NCBI GenBank assembly: GCA_017642935.1
Contig: JAEPOK010000003.1
Location: forward strand, 124,001-188,000
Reading direction: 5' to 3'
Length of the DNA stretch: 64,000 nt
From: Hyphomicrobiales bacterium
GTDB taxonomy: Bacteria; Pseudomonadota; Alphaproteobacteria; Rhizobiales; MH13
A program made the position numbers and the translations under genes. Below are positions 25,730 to 34,824 of the stretch, piece by piece; positions within the stretch are counted from its first letter, which is position 1; each line of letters opens with the position of its first letter. A model generated the notes under the pieces. That model searched no databases, had not been told where the DNA came from, and was given only the letters and a program-made list of their open reading frames with translations.

Positions 25730-27097
25730 CTACTCCGCGGCTTGCATCCAGCTTGGCTCGGGCAGATGATCGGCGACCTCGCGCCCGCGCATCAGCTCGA
25801 TGAGCTCGTCCGGCATGCGTCCGCCATAGGCCCAATTCAAGAGCTGCACGGTGTGAATGATCGGCAGGTCCGTGCCGGTGCCGATTTGCGTCATGCAACC
25901 GATGTTGCCGGTGGCGATCAGTTCGGGATTGGTGCTTTCGATGTTGGCGACCTTGTTGTCGCGCAACTGGCGCGCGATCTGCGGCTGCATGATGTTGTAT
26001 GTGCCCGCCGACCCGCAGCAAAGATGGCCCTGCGGGACGTCTTTGACCGTGAAGCCCGCTGCTTTCAGCAACGTCTTCGGCGTGGTCGTGATCTTCTGGC
26101 CATGCTGCATCGAGCAGGCCGAATGGTAGGCAAGCGTCAGGCCGGAGACCTGCGTCGGTGCGCCAAGGTCGATGCGCTCCAAATACTCAGTGATATCGCA
26201 GGCAAGCGCCGACACCGTGCGGGCTTTTTCGGCATAGGCCGGGTCCAGCCGCAACATATGGGCGTAGTCCTTGATGGTCGTGCCGCAGCCGGATGCTGTG
26301 ATGATGATCGCATCCAGGCCCTCGCCCTCGATTTCGCGCATCCAGGCATCGACATTGCGGCGGGCATCGGCAAGCGACTTTTCTTCCTTACCCATGTGAT
26401 GGACAAGCGCGCCGCAACACCCTTCGCCTTTGGGCAGAACCACTTCGATGTCTTTGCGGGTGAGCAGATCGATGGTCGCCTGATTGATGCCTGGATTGAG
26501 CACGGGCTGGGCGCAGCCGGAAAGAAGCGCGACGCGGCCGACTGGCGCAGCCTCGGGCGCAAAACTCGTGCCGGGTTCTGGACCACGGGCAGGCACCTTG
26601 GTCGGCGCCAATGAGAGCATCGCCCCAAGACGCGCGAACGGTCCGCCCATGCGGCTCATGATTGGCGCGAACGGTTTGGCAAACAGCGCCGCCAAGAGCG
26701 ACAGGCGGAACCGGTTGGGAATCGGCAGCACGAAGGCCAGCGTTTCGCGGATCAGCCTGTCGTGCCAGGGGCGCTTATAGGTGTTTTCGATGTGCGCACG
26801 GGCATGATCGACCAGATGCATATAATGCACGCCGGACGGACAGGTTGTCATGCAGGAAAGACACGACAGGCAGCGGTCGATATGTTTGACCGTTTTCTCG
26901 TCCGCCGGCTGATCATTCTCCAGCATGTTTTTCATCAGATAGATGCGGCCACGCGGGGAATCGAGCTCGTCGCCCAGGATCGAATAGGTCGGGCAAGTGG
27001 CGGTACAAAAGCCGCAATGTACGCAGGTGCGCAGGATCTTTTCAGAATGCGCGACATGCGGATCGGCCAGCTGTTCGGCGGTGAAATTGGTTTGCAT
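25730..27097 (-). CDS. glcF: Glycolate oxidase iron-sulfur subunit
   Basis: The 455-residue protein has two 4Fe-4S clusters near the N-terminus (CVHCGFCTATCP and CLSCLSCMTTCP), then two CCG domains (GCCGALVHHMG, and HLCCGSAGTYN). With GlcD and GlcE it oxidises glycolate to glyoxylate and passes electrons to the membrane quinone pool. The start is ATG 27097, 21 bases after the glcE stop. It is the last gene of the glcDEF operon. Confidence 0.95.
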   Translation of the reverse strand: MQTNFTAEQLADPHVAHSEKILRTCVHCGFCTATCPTYSILGDELDSPRGRIYLMKNMLENDQPADEKTVKHIDRCLSCLSCMTTCPSGVHYMHLVDHARAHIENTYKRPWHDRLIRETLAFVLPIPNRFRLSLLAALFAKPFAPIMSRMGGPFARLGAMLSLAPTKVPARGPEPGTSFAPEAAPVGRVALLSGCAQPVLNPGINQATIDLLTRKDIEVVLPKGEGCCGALVHHMGKEEKSLADARRNVDAWMREIEGEGLDAIIITASGCGTTIKDYAHMLRLDPAYAEKARTVSALACDITEYLERIDLGAPTQVSGLTLAYHSACSMQHGQKITTTPKTLLKAAGFTVKDVPQGHLCCGSAGTYNIMQPQIARQLRDNKVANIESTNPELIATGNIGCMTQIGTGTDLPIIHTVQLLNWAYGGRMPDELIELMRGREVADHLPEPSWMQAAE

Positions 27098-27118
27098 ATT
27101 ACTCTCTAAACCTTCGCC

Positions 27119-28291
27119 CTAAACGCCAGCATACATGGCGCCGGGGTTGAACAGGCCCTGCGGATCAAGGCTCGCCTTGATGGATCGCGTGAGCGCCATG
27201 TGCGCCGGTTCCAGCGGATTGAACACCGGAACGTTGGCTTTGATGGCGGGTGGCGCGCGGAACAAGGTTGCATGGGCGCCTGAATGCGGCTCGCAAGCCG
27301 CGCGGATGACATCGGCGCCTGCATCGTCCGCAACTCGGGTTTGCAGCCAGACCAGACCGCCGGACCAATCGTAGAACGCACTAACGGTTCGATGGGCGGC
27401 AATTGCAGCCACGATGTCAGGGCCAGCCATGGCCGGGCAAGAAATCCGCCACAGCGCTGCATCGCCATCTGCCGGAAACGCCGCAATGTCGCGAACATCC
27501 TTCCAGAGCGCGATGTGTTCCTCGCCGGTAAGCGCCGATCCGGACACGCCAAGCGTCTTTTTCAGTTCAGGAATGCGGTAATCGAGCTGATCGGGAAAGC
27601 CTTCCAGACGCATCAGCGTGCGCGCCGGTTTACCGTCCATGGCAGGCAAATGCGCTGCGCCATTGACCTCAAACGGTGTGCCCATGGCGCGGCCAAGGAG
27701 ATTGACGCCGTCGCGATCCGACAGCCCCTCCACGACAAGCGTGCGGCCTTCGGGTGGGCGCGGTGTAACCTTGAAGATCACTTCGGTCAGCACGCCAAGC
27801 GTGCCCCAGGCGCCGGCCTGAAGCTTGACCAGATCAAGGCCGGTGACGTTTTTCATCACTCGGCCGCCATTCTTGATGATCTCGCCACGGCCATTCACGA
27901 ACCGCACGCCAATGAGGTTGTCGCGGGCTGCGCCAGCCAAGATGCGCCGGGGACCGGATATGTTGCCAGCCACGACGCCGCCGATTGTCGGTTCGCCTTC
28001 GGTGCCCAGGGCTGTGCGGTAATCGACCGGCTCGAAGGACAAGATCTGATTTTTCTCTGCCAAAGCCGCCTCGATCTCGGCCAGCGGTGTGCCCGCCCAG
28101 GCGCCGATGACCATCTCGGCCGGCTCATAGAGCGTGATGCCGGTGAGGCCGGAAAGCTTCAGCGTTTCTTCGCTCTGTACCGGGCGCGTGACCGCGCTGC
28201 GCGTGCCGCCACCCTCGATGGTTAGCGGACGACCAGCCTTGACCGCATCGGCGACAAAGTCGGCGACAGCCTGTTCGGTTGCAAGGGACAT
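27119..28291 (-). CDS. glcE: Glycolate oxidase subunit GlcE
   Basis: The 390-residue protein has an FAD-binding FAD_binding_4 domain (GRPLTIEGGGTRSAV, TLGTEGEPTIGGVVAGNISG-like phrase around ALGTEGEPTIGG, GPRRILAGAARDNLIGV) and the C-terminal NPGAMYAG. It is the second flavin-like subunit that pairs with GlcD. ATG 28291 overlaps the glcD stop by one base (TGATG), and glcF follows 21 bases later. This tight packing marks one operon. Confidence 0.94.
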   Translation of the reverse strand: MSLATEQAVADFVADAVKAGRPLTIEGGGTRSAVTRPVQSEETLKLSGLTGITLYEPAEMVIGAWAGTPLAEIEAALAEKNQILSFEPVDYRTALGTEGEPTIGGVVAGNISGPRRILAGAARDNLIGVRFVNGRGEIIKNGGRVMKNVTGLDLVKLQAGAWGTLGVLTEVIFKVTPRPPEGRTLVVEGLSDRDGVNLLGRAMGTPFEVNGAAHLPAMDGKPARTLMRLEGFPDQLDYRIPELKKTLGVSGSALTGEEHIALWKDVRDIAAFPADGDAALWRISCPAMAGPDIVAAIAAHRTVSAFYDWSGGLVWLQTRVADDAGADVIRAACEPHSGAHATLFRAPPAIKANVPVFNPLEPAHMALTRSIKASLDPQGLFNPGAMYAGV

Positions 28292-29754
28292 CAGGCGGCC
28301 TCACCGGTTTGCATTGGCTCAGATTCCAGCCGACCTTCCAGCGGGAACACTTTGGCCGGATTCATCAGCCATTCGCGGTCAAAGACGGCGCGCACCCGCA
28401 TCTGCTGATGCAGGTCAGCTTCATTGAACTGGTCGGTCATCAGGTCGCGTTTTTCGATGCCGACGCCGTGCTCGCCCGTCAGGCAACCGCCAACCTCCAC
28501 GCAGAGTCGCAGCACATCATTGCCAGCCAGTTCGGCCTTGTCGCGCTCTTCGGGATCATTGACATTGTAGAGGATCAGCGGATGCAAATTGCCGTCACCG
28601 GCATGGAAGACGTTCGCGACACGAAGGCCATAGCCTTTGACAATCTCATCGATGCCCTTCAGCACGCGCGGCAACTGACCGGTCGGGATTGTGCCATCCA
28701 TGCAGATGTAGTCCGCGATGCGTCCGGTCGCGCCGAAGGCGGATTTGCGGCCTTTCCATATCGCGGCAGCCTCCATCGCCGACTCGCTTTCTTTGATGCG
28801 CTTGACCTTATGCTCGCGGGCGATCTTGACGATACGCGCAAGCATCGCATCCATCTCGGCCTCAGAGCCCTCAACCTCGATGATAAGCAACGCATCGACG
28901 TCCATCGGATAACCGGCCTTGGCAAAGCCTTCGCAGATGTCGATGGCCGGCTTGTCCATGAATTCCATGGCCACCGGCACGATGCCCTGCGCGATGATGT
29001 CGGCAACGCAGGCGCCCGCCTCAAGCGCGGTCTCAAATCCGAAGAGAACCGGGCGCGCGCCCTCCGCCTTGGGGAGCAGTCGCACCGTTGCCTCGGTGAC
29101 GATGCCCAGCTGACCTTCGGAGCCGCATAGCAGACCGACCAGATCATAGCCTGGGCCATCGAAGCTCTCGCCACCAAGCTCCAGGACGGTGCCGTCCATC
29201 AGCACCAGCTTCAGGCCGAGCAGATTGTTGGTCGTCACACCATATTTCAGGCAGTGAGCGCCGCCGGAGTTCATCGCAATATTGCCACCGATCGTGCAAG
29301 CCAGCTGCGAGGATGGGTCGGGAGCATAAAAGAAACCATCCTTGGCGACGGCATCCGATATTGCGAGATTGGTGATGCCGACCTGCACAACCGCGGTGCG
29401 GTTGGCATAATTGATCGAAACGACCGAGCGCATCTTCGACAGTCCGATCACCACCGCGTCTTCCTGGGGGATGGCGCCGCCGGCAAGTGATGTTCCAGCA
29501 CCGCGAGGGACAACCGGTACGCCATGGTCGCTGCAAAACTTCATCAGCGCGGCGACTTGTTCAGTTGTTTCCGGCAAGACGACAGCCAATGGGACCCGGC
29601 GATAGGCGGTGAAGGCGTCGGTTTCGTAGGGCACGAGCTGCTTGGGATCGGTGATCACGCCCTCGCCAGGCACGATCGTGCGAAGCCCGGCGACGATCTG
29701 ATCGCGCTTGCCGACGATGGCCGTGTCCGGCTGCGGCATTTCAATGAAACCCAT
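28291..29754 (-). CDS. glcD: Glycolate oxidase catalytic FAD subunit
   Basis: The 487-residue product is an FAD-linked oxidase of the GlcD type: FAD_binding_4 domain (VPVVPRGAGTSLAGGAIP, PDPSSQLACTIGGNIAMNSG) and C-terminal FAD-oxidase_C domain (HAGDGNLHPLILYNV, GGCLTGEHGVGIEKR). It catalyses oxidation of glycolate, with D-lactate as a possible second substrate. AAAGGAGG five bases before ATG 29754 is a near-perfect SD. It is the first gene of glcDEF. A LysR regulator lies divergently 402 bp away, the usual place for its regulator. Confidence 0.96.
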   Translation of the reverse strand: MGFIEMPQPDTAIVGKRDQIVAGLRTIVPGEGVITDPKQLVPYETDAFTAYRRVPLAVVLPETTEQVAALMKFCSDHGVPVVPRGAGTSLAGGAIPQEDAVVIGLSKMRSVVSINYANRTAVVQVGITNLAISDAVAKDGFFYAPDPSSQLACTIGGNIAMNSGGAHCLKYGVTTNNLLGLKLVLMDGTVLELGGESFDGPGYDLVGLLCGSEGQLGIVTEATVRLLPKAEGARPVLFGFETALEAGACVADIIAQGIVPVAMEFMDKPAIDICEGFAKAGYPMDVDALLIIEVEGSEAEMDAMLARIVKIAREHKVKRIKESESAMEAAAIWKGRKSAFGATGRIADYICMDGTIPTGQLPRVLKGIDEIVKGYGLRVANVFHAGDGNLHPLILYNVNDPEERDKAELAGNDVLRLCVEVGGCLTGEHGVGIEKRDLMTDQFNEADLHQQMRVRAVFDREWLMNPAKVFPLEGRLESEPMQTGEAA

Positions 29755-30156
29755 GGTCGCCTCCTTTACCCCTAGACGCGGCGCGATTTACTCAGGCGCC
29801 GCTGTGCCGGTTGGCCCGGCAATTTTCCTGCAAACCTTAGCATCCAAAACCGATTGCGAACCGTACCTACTATTGCGGATCGTTCCGGAGCTTTCCGGCT
29901 ACATGCCTCATCAAACAGGCATTGGTCAAGAAATTTTACCTCTCAACGCGATTTGCATTGTATCGTAGAAACTACTTATATAAACGAAGTTGCATGCTGG
30001 ATGGGCCACACAGATGACGACTTTCTGGGCGCGCCGAAGAATAGAAAACGGTTTCAGTGATCGCGGCGGGGTATGGTCTCCGCTGCGCAACACGGTCTCT
30101 GCGAATGCCATAAGCGTTCGTAGGATCATTCGATCGAGTGGGATGGGCAACGGCCT
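29755..30156. promoter_or_regulatory. Divergent regulatory region between glcD and the LysR gene
   Basis: This 402-bp gap separates the divergent glcDEF operon and the LysR gene. It is more AT-rich than the flanks in the stretch 29930-30000 (TTGCATTGTATCG... and TTATATAA). A short hairpin GTAG-AAA-CTAC lies at 29965-29975, and TTTGCATT (29952) recurs as TTGCATGC (29990). These are reasonable LysR-operator candidates of the T-N11-A sort, but no single site stands out. No reading frame of interest was seen. Confidence 0.4.
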
Positions 30157-31110
30157 ATGAGCAATTTTCTCGACCTGGAAATTTTCGCCCGTGTCGTCGC
30201 TGCTGGCAGTATGTCGGCCGCCGCTCGCGATATGTCGCTTTCACCTGCTGTGGTCTCCAAACGCTTGCGCCGGCTTGAAGACCGGCTTGGCACCCGGCTC
30301 CTGCAACGCACCACACGCCAGATCGCGCTGACCGAGGCCGGCAAAGGGTTTTACGAGCGCGTGGTCGCCATTCTCGCCAGCGTCGAGGAAGCAGAGAGTT
30401 TCGTTACCAGGCGCTCCGCAATGGCATCGGGCGTCTTGAAGATATCGGCGCCGACCAGTTTTGGACGCATGCATGTCGCGCCGCACCTTGCGTCCTTCAT
30501 GGCGGCCCATCCAGAACTGACGCTGCAATTGGTGCTTGCGGACGACTTCGTTGATCTCGTCGGTGAAGGCTTCGATGTCGCACTTCGGATAGCCGAATTG
30601 AACGATTCCACTCTCGTGGCGCGCAAGCTTGCCCCGATCCACCGGGTGCTTTGCGCTTCGCCAAGCTATATCGAAAAACACGGCATGCCGGAGACAATCG
30701 AAGATCTTGGCCGCCACACGCTGCTCGCCACCCAGGCGCAAGACGTCTGGAAGTTGGAAGACAATGTCGGAGACGGCACTGCGGTCAAACCGCAATCGGC
30801 CATCCTCACCAATTCCAGCGAAGTGATCCGCGAAGCGGTGTTGGCCGGGATTGGCATAAGCCTGCGTTCCACATGGGATGTTGGTCCGGAACTATCCTCC
30901 GGCGAGCTGCAAATCGTTCTGCCGCGCTACCGCGCATCCCGCGGCGTTGGACTCTTCTCGGTGTACCCAACCCGCCGGTTCCTGCCAGCCAAAGTACGGG
31001 TGTTCATCGACTACATGGCGAGCCTCTATGGCCCCTCCCCCTACTGGGACAAAGGCCTGGATGCCGTTCTCAACCCTGTCGAGCAGGATCTGCGCGCGGC
31101 CGCCGAATAG
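30157..31110 (+). CDS. LysR-family transcriptional regulator
   Basis: The 317-residue protein has the LysR winged HTH at residues 1-60 (FARVVAAGSMSAAARDMSLS, SKRLRRLEDRLGTRLLQRTT) and an effector-binding domain with GVLKISAPTSFGRMHVAPHL. This is the CrgA-like subfamily. It is divergent from glcDEF across 402 bp and may control that operon, perhaps with glycolate or a related hydroxy acid as ligand. The ATG at 30157 gives the standard family N-terminus. Confidence 0.9.
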   Translation: MSNFLDLEIFARVVAAGSMSAAARDMSLSPAVVSKRLRRLEDRLGTRLLQRTTRQIALTEAGKGFYERVVAILASVEEAESFVTRRSAMASGVLKISAPTSFGRMHVAPHLASFMAAHPELTLQLVLADDFVDLVGEGFDVALRIAELNDSTLVARKLAPIHRVLCASPSYIEKHGMPETIEDLGRHTLLATQAQDVWKLEDNVGDGTAVKPQSAILTNSSEVIREAVLAGIGISLRSTWDVGPELSSGELQIVLPRYRASRGVGLFSVYPTRRFLPAKVRVFIDYMASLYGPSPYWDKGLDAVLNPVEQDLRAAAE

Positions 31111-31236
31111 CGGTAATTTCCAGCATTTTCACAAGAAACGATGGATGGGTTTGGCAATCTTTGTCAGCCCGTCATATTGACGAACCATTCTTGCCGCTCA
31201 ACATTGGTTGATCCGTTTGAGCGAGCAGAGGTCCGC

Positions 31237-31629
31237 ATGCGCCGCTCCCTTTTTGCGCTATCTTTGGCCGCCACAGTTGGTGGCGCCACCCTTCTTATGA
31301 ACCCTACCAACGCTTCAGCCGATGGCGACGCCCAAGCAGGCGCGAGCGTTTTCAATCGCTGCTCGGCCTGCCATCAGGTGGGTCCAGGCGCGCGCAACGC
31401 TGTCGGACCACACCTTAACGGGGTCATGGGCCGGGCGCTGGCCGGCGTTCCAGACTATGACTACTCCGATGGCCTTGCCGCGCGACGCGGCGAGTTCTGG
31501 AACCGAGACCTTGTTGCTTCCTATATCGCCGATCCAGCACGCTTTATTGGCGAGCGCAGCACCATGCCAGCCCAACGCCTACGTCCCAGCCAAGTGGACG
31601 ATTTGCTGGCTTACCTTGAGTCGCAGTAG
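31237..31629 (+). CDS. Class I cytochrome c (periplasmic)
   Basis: The 130-residue precursor has a signal peptide (MRRSLFALSLAATVGGATLL, cleaved near NASA-DGDA). The mature domain has one haem site (CSACH, residues 42-46) and an axial Met110 in STMPAQRL, as in cytochrome c2/c550. It is a soluble electron carrier in the periplasm. ATG 31237 has GCAGAGG close upstream; an open frame extends upstream but would bury the signal. It sits between the LysR gene and the GntR/LldD pair, where it might accept electrons from hydroxy-acid oxidation, an inference from position only. Confidence 0.92.
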   Translation: MRRSLFALSLAATVGGATLLMNPTNASADGDAQAGASVFNRCSACHQVGPGARNAVGPHLNGVMGRALAGVPDYDYSDGLAARRGEFWNRDLVASYIADPARFIGERSTMPAQRLRPSQVDDLLAYLESQ

Positions 31630-31649
31630 CCGCGAACCGCACGCAACTT

Positions 31650-31670
31650 CTGGCCAATTGATTTGACCAG
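31650..31670. promoter_or_regulatory. Candidate GntR/FCD operator palindrome
   Basis: CTGGCCAA-TTGAT-TTGACCAG: two eight-base arms with one mismatch around a five-base centre. It lies 63-83 bases before the GntR start and just after the cytochrome c gene. GntR regulators of the FCD/LldR type bind such palindromes close to their own promoter. The assignment to this regulator is by position. Confidence 0.55.
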
Positions 31671-31732
31671 TGGCCGGCGCATACCCTAAGGCTGTGCAAA
31701 AGACTGCCACAAACACAAGGCTTGCACGCCGC

Positions 31733-32506
31733 ATGGTCTTCCAGCCGATCGTACAAAAACGTACCGCCGAATCCGTTGTCGAGCGGTTCCGCATGTTGAT
31801 TTTGGATGGGGTTCTGCGACCTGGCGACCGTCTTCCTGCCGAGCGCCAACTGGCCCTGGACCTTGATGTTTCTCGTCCGATCCTGCGCGATGCGCTGGCG
31901 CAATTGGAAGCCGACGGCCTGATCGTTGCCCGCCACGGCGAAGGCACGTTTATCGCTGATCTCATCGGCGATGTGTTTTCTGCCCCCATCGCCAAGCTGC
32001 TTCGGGCCTCGCCGCAGGGCATGGCCGACTACCTTGAATTTCGACGCCTGCTTGAGTCCGACATGGCCGCGATGGCGGCCGAACGGGCGACGCAATCGGA
32101 TCGCGACATGCTCAAGGCGCTGGGCGAAGCGATGCAACACGCCCACGAAAACGGCGATGCGGAGCGCGAGGCGCAGCTTGATGTCGAGCTGCACACGCTG
32201 GTCGTCGAATCCGCGCACAATCTCGTTTTCTTACACGTTCTGCGCGCCTGCTACCGGCTGCTGGCGGACGATGTTTTCGACAATCGCAAACGCCTCTATG
32301 GCCAGCCCGGAGAGCGCAAAACGCTGCTCGATCAACATTTGGCGCTGATCAAAGCGATCATCGCCGGCGATGCCGAAGCGGCGCGACGCGCTTCGCAGGC
32401 GCATATCGACCATGTCAGCCTAGCCAGCCAACATCTGACAGCGGCCGACGCGCGCGAAGAAACATCAAAACTACGGCGCACCATTCGTCTGGCCAATGCC
32501 GGCTAA
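31733..32506 (+). CDS. GntR-family regulator with FCD domain (LldR-like)
   Basis: The 257-residue protein has the GntR winged HTH (AESVVERFRMLILDGVLRPG, ERQLALDLDVSRPILRDALA) and a C-terminal FCD all-helical ligand domain with the conserved Asp/His metal-site pattern (EAQLDVELHTLVVESAHN). This is the fold of LldR and PdhR, which sense lactate or pyruvate. It lies 36 bases before lldD and is probably its regulator. ATG 31733 is used; GTG 31670 is an alternative that adds a 21-residue head and overlaps the palindrome. Confidence 0.9.
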   Translation: MVFQPIVQKRTAESVVERFRMLILDGVLRPGDRLPAERQLALDLDVSRPILRDALAQLEADGLIVARHGEGTFIADLIGDVFSAPIAKLLRASPQGMADYLEFRRLLESDMAAMAAERATQSDRDMLKALGEAMQHAHENGDAEREAQLDVELHTLVVESAHNLVFLHVLRACYRLLADDVFDNRKRLYGQPGERKTLLDQHLALIKAIIAGDAEAARRASQAHIDHVSLASQHLTAADAREETSKLRRTIRLANAG

Positions 32507-32542
32507 AGGCGCGTTTTTCAGTATGCGTAATCGGGGGACCTT

Positions 32543-33697
32543 ATGACCATAACCACAATCCATGACCTGCAGATTTTGGCGGAACGGCGCGTGCCGCGCA
32601 TGTTCTACGATTACGCCGATTCCGGGTCCTGGACCGAGCAGACCTATGACGACAATGAAGACGATTTTGAGCTGATCCGGCTGCGCCAAAAGGTGGCGAT
32701 CAACATGGAAGACCGCTCAACCAAATCGACAATGGTCGGCCAAGAGGTTGCCATGCCGGTTGCCTGCGCGCCCACCGGGCTGACGGGCATGCAGCATGCC
32801 GATGGCGAAATCCTGGCCGCCAAGGCCTGCGAGGCGTTCGGCGTTCCGTTCACGCTCTCGACCATGTCGATCTGCTCCATCGAGGATGTGGCTGAAAACA
32901 CGTCCAAGCCCTTCTGGTTTCAGCTCTACATGATGCGCGACCGTGATTTCATGTCCCGGCTAATCCAACGGGCCAAGGATGCGGGCTGCGCGGCGCTCGT
33001 CCTCACGCTCGACCTGCAAATCATCGGCCAGCGTCACAAGGATATCCGCAACGGACTATCCGCGCCGCCCAAGCTCACCATTGCCAATATGATCAACATG
33101 GCGACCAAACCGCGCTGGTGTCTGGGGATGCTTGGCACCAAGCGGCGCGAATTCCGCAACATTGTCGGCCATGTCAGCGGGGTGGACGATATGTCCTCGC
33201 TGTCGGCCTGGACCAATAGCCAGTTCGATCAGTCGCTGACTTGGGACGACGTCGAATGGGTGAAAAACCAGTGGGATGGCCCACTGATCCTCAAAGGCAT
33301 TCTTGATCCTGAGGATGCGACGCTTGCGGTGAAGACCGGCGCCGATGCGCTTATCGTGTCCAACCACGGCGGACGCCAGCTTGACGGCGCCTTTTCATCG
33401 ATCCGGATGCTGCCGGTGATCGTTGATGCGGTTCAGGGCGATATCGAAATTCACATGGATGGCGGCATCCGCTCCGGCCAGGATGTGCTGAAAGCGGTCG
33501 CCCTCGGCGCGCAAGGCACCTATATCGGGCGTGCGTTTCTCTATGGCCTTGGTGCGATGGGACAAAAAGGCGTGAGCACCGCGCTGGAGATCATCCATAA
33601 GGAGTTCGATACGACGATGGCGCTGTGCGGTCGCACAGCCGTTGACCAACTCAATGGCGATAATCTCTATCTGCCCGAAGGTTTCGAGGCCGGCTAG
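32543..33697 (+). CDS. lldD: FMN-dependent L-lactate dehydrogenase / alpha-hydroxy-acid oxidase
   Basis: The 384-residue protein is an FMN-dependent alpha-hydroxy-acid dehydrogenase. It has PVACAPTGLTGMQHADGEI near the N-terminus, LILKGILDPEDA (with Lys251), the catalytic SNHGGRQLDGA (His275, Arg278), and HMDGGIRSGQDVLKAVALGA for flavin phosphate. His275 matches the position of the catalytic His in E. coli LldD. It likely oxidises L-lactate to pyruvate, membrane-associated, but a related hydroxy acid is possible. GGGGGA before ATG 32543 and the upstream GntR gene support regulation by that protein. The cytochrome c gene 900 bp upstream could supply an acceptor. Confidence 0.93.
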   Translation: MTITTIHDLQILAERRVPRMFYDYADSGSWTEQTYDDNEDDFELIRLRQKVAINMEDRSTKSTMVGQEVAMPVACAPTGLTGMQHADGEILAAKACEAFGVPFTLSTMSICSIEDVAENTSKPFWFQLYMMRDRDFMSRLIQRAKDAGCAALVLTLDLQIIGQRHKDIRNGLSAPPKLTIANMINMATKPRWCLGMLGTKRREFRNIVGHVSGVDDMSSLSAWTNSQFDQSLTWDDVEWVKNQWDGPLILKGILDPEDATLAVKTGADALIVSNHGGRQLDGAFSSIRMLPVIVDAVQGDIEIHMDGGIRSGQDVLKAVALGAQGTYIGRAFLYGLGAMGQKGVSTALEIIHKEFDTTMALCGRTAVDQLNGDNLYLPEGFEAG

Positions 33698-33704
33698 GAC
33701 TCCC

Positions 33705-33736
33705 AAAAAAGCCCGCCAGCATAGTGCTGACGGGCT
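33705..33736 (-). terminator. Terminator between lldD and the 42-residue gene
   Basis: A 12-bp stem with one mismatch (AGCCCGCCAGCA at 33710-33721 with TGCTGACGGGCT at 33725-33736). On the reverse strand it runs into six T residues (33705-33710), fitting the small gene at 33758-33886. On the plus strand it has no T-run but could still weaken lldD read-through. Confidence 0.78.
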
Positions 33737-33757
33737 CATTCACCTGATGGCGAATGG

Positions 33758-33886
33758 TTATTTCTTGTCGCCACCGCCTGTCTGCGGGCGATGCGGTTTC
33801 TTCACCGGCCCATCAGACAGTGGCCCACCACCGGTTGGTTTCGGTTTTGGGTCGTTTGATGCCAACTCTTCAAGAAACTTGCGCAT
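33758..33886 (-). CDS. Small basic Pro/Gly-rich protein, 42 residues, unknown
   Basis: On the reverse strand GGGGAGGA lies nine bases before ATG 33886, a very good ribosome-binding site. The product is hydrophilic and low-complexity: RKFLEELASNDPKPKPTGGG, then SDGPVKKPHRPQTGGGDKK. It should be intrinsically disordered, with an N-terminal helix and a highly basic tail. It is followed by a T-run terminator at 33705-33736. There is no match to a family I know. A short charged protein of this sort could bind RNA, DNA or ribosomes, but that is speculation. Confidence 0.65.
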   Translation of the reverse strand: MRKFLEELASNDPKPKPTGGGPLSDGPVKKPHRPQTGGGDKK

Positions 33887-33968
33887 GATCTGCGTCCTCC
33901 CCTTGGTTTTTGCCCCGATACACGTTGTGCGAGCAAAGCCTAACCGCCGGAGCTCGGCTTGTCGAATG

Positions 33969-34673
33969 CTAACCTAGGGAAAGGTTGCGCAGGCCCGCCA
34001 CATTAACCGCACCGGTGTCATCGGAATCCGACGACACGCCGACGGCGATCAACGTTTCCTTGGCTTGCCCAAAGGCACGGACGTGATCAGCGGCAAGGTC
34101 CACGCGTTCGCCGGTCCAGCCGCGCGTTCCCGCGCTGCGCAAGACGACCGTCTTGCCGCGGCCGCGCAAATAGGGGCTGTCGAGCACGGCGCCGCGCTGG
34201 GCGTTGCCGCCCCACACATAAATCAGCGTTCGCCCGCCGCGCATGCCCAAAAGCCGCGACATGGAAGGTGTGGAATCGCCAAAGCGGTCCGCCGTCGCGG
34301 CATCGACAAAGACGAAATAGAGAGCGATCGCGCGATCATCACCGCCACGCGCTGCCAAGTTGGTGGGGCCGACGGTCTGGCTCACCTGCCATTGCCAACT
34401 GGCTGACGACGCATTGCGCGCGGCACGTGGCACGACGCCGTAGACCACCGAGGAGGACTGGCTGGCATTGATCGTCAGCGCGTTGCCGCCGAGGCCGAAG
34501 TCGGTCGGCGGGATGCCGCGAAACGTCCAGGCTTGCCACCCGTTAAAGCTGATCGACGTCATCGCTTCGGCCGGGGTCGATGTCGCCAACAAGGCCGGGG
34601 CTGCGGCAAGGCCGGCACCAAAGGCAAGGAGGGATCGTCGTGTCAGGTGCGTGGCATTGGGGGATTTCAGCAT
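33969..34673 (-). CDS. DUF3047 exported protein
   Basis: The 234-residue precursor has a twin-arginine-like signal (RRSLLAFGAGLAAAPALLA) followed by TPAEA. The mature part carries the DUF3047 phrases WQWQVSQTVGPTNLAARGGD and DDRAIALYFVFVD, ending SSDSDDTGAVNVAGLRNLSL. The family is a periplasmic beta-sandwich-like protein of unknown function. ATG 34673 is used; an in-frame TTG lies two codons up. There is no clear SD. It reads toward the 42-residue gene but is separated from it by 82 bp. Confidence 0.83.
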   Translation of the reverse strand: MLKSPNATHLTRRSLLAFGAGLAAAPALLATSTPAEAMTSISFNGWQAWTFRGIPPTDFGLGGNALTINASQSSSVVYGVVPRAARNASSASWQWQVSQTVGPTNLAARGGDDRAIALYFVFVDAATADRFGDSTPSMSRLLGMRGGRTLIYVWGGNAQRGAVLDSPYLRGRGKTVVLRSAGTRGWTGERVDLAADHVRAFGQAKETLIAVGVSSDSDDTGAVNVAGLRNLSLG

Positions 34674-34824
34674 GCTCAAGACTCGCCTAGGTTTCTGAAG
34701 GTCAGCATCATGCGGGTTGTGGTCTTAGACCTACGCACGACCGCGACCATTCGATGACTCAAGACCAGTCTGTGTGTTCACAAAGTAGTGTGCGCATCAC
34801 CAAACCGAGGCACTTAGAAACGGC

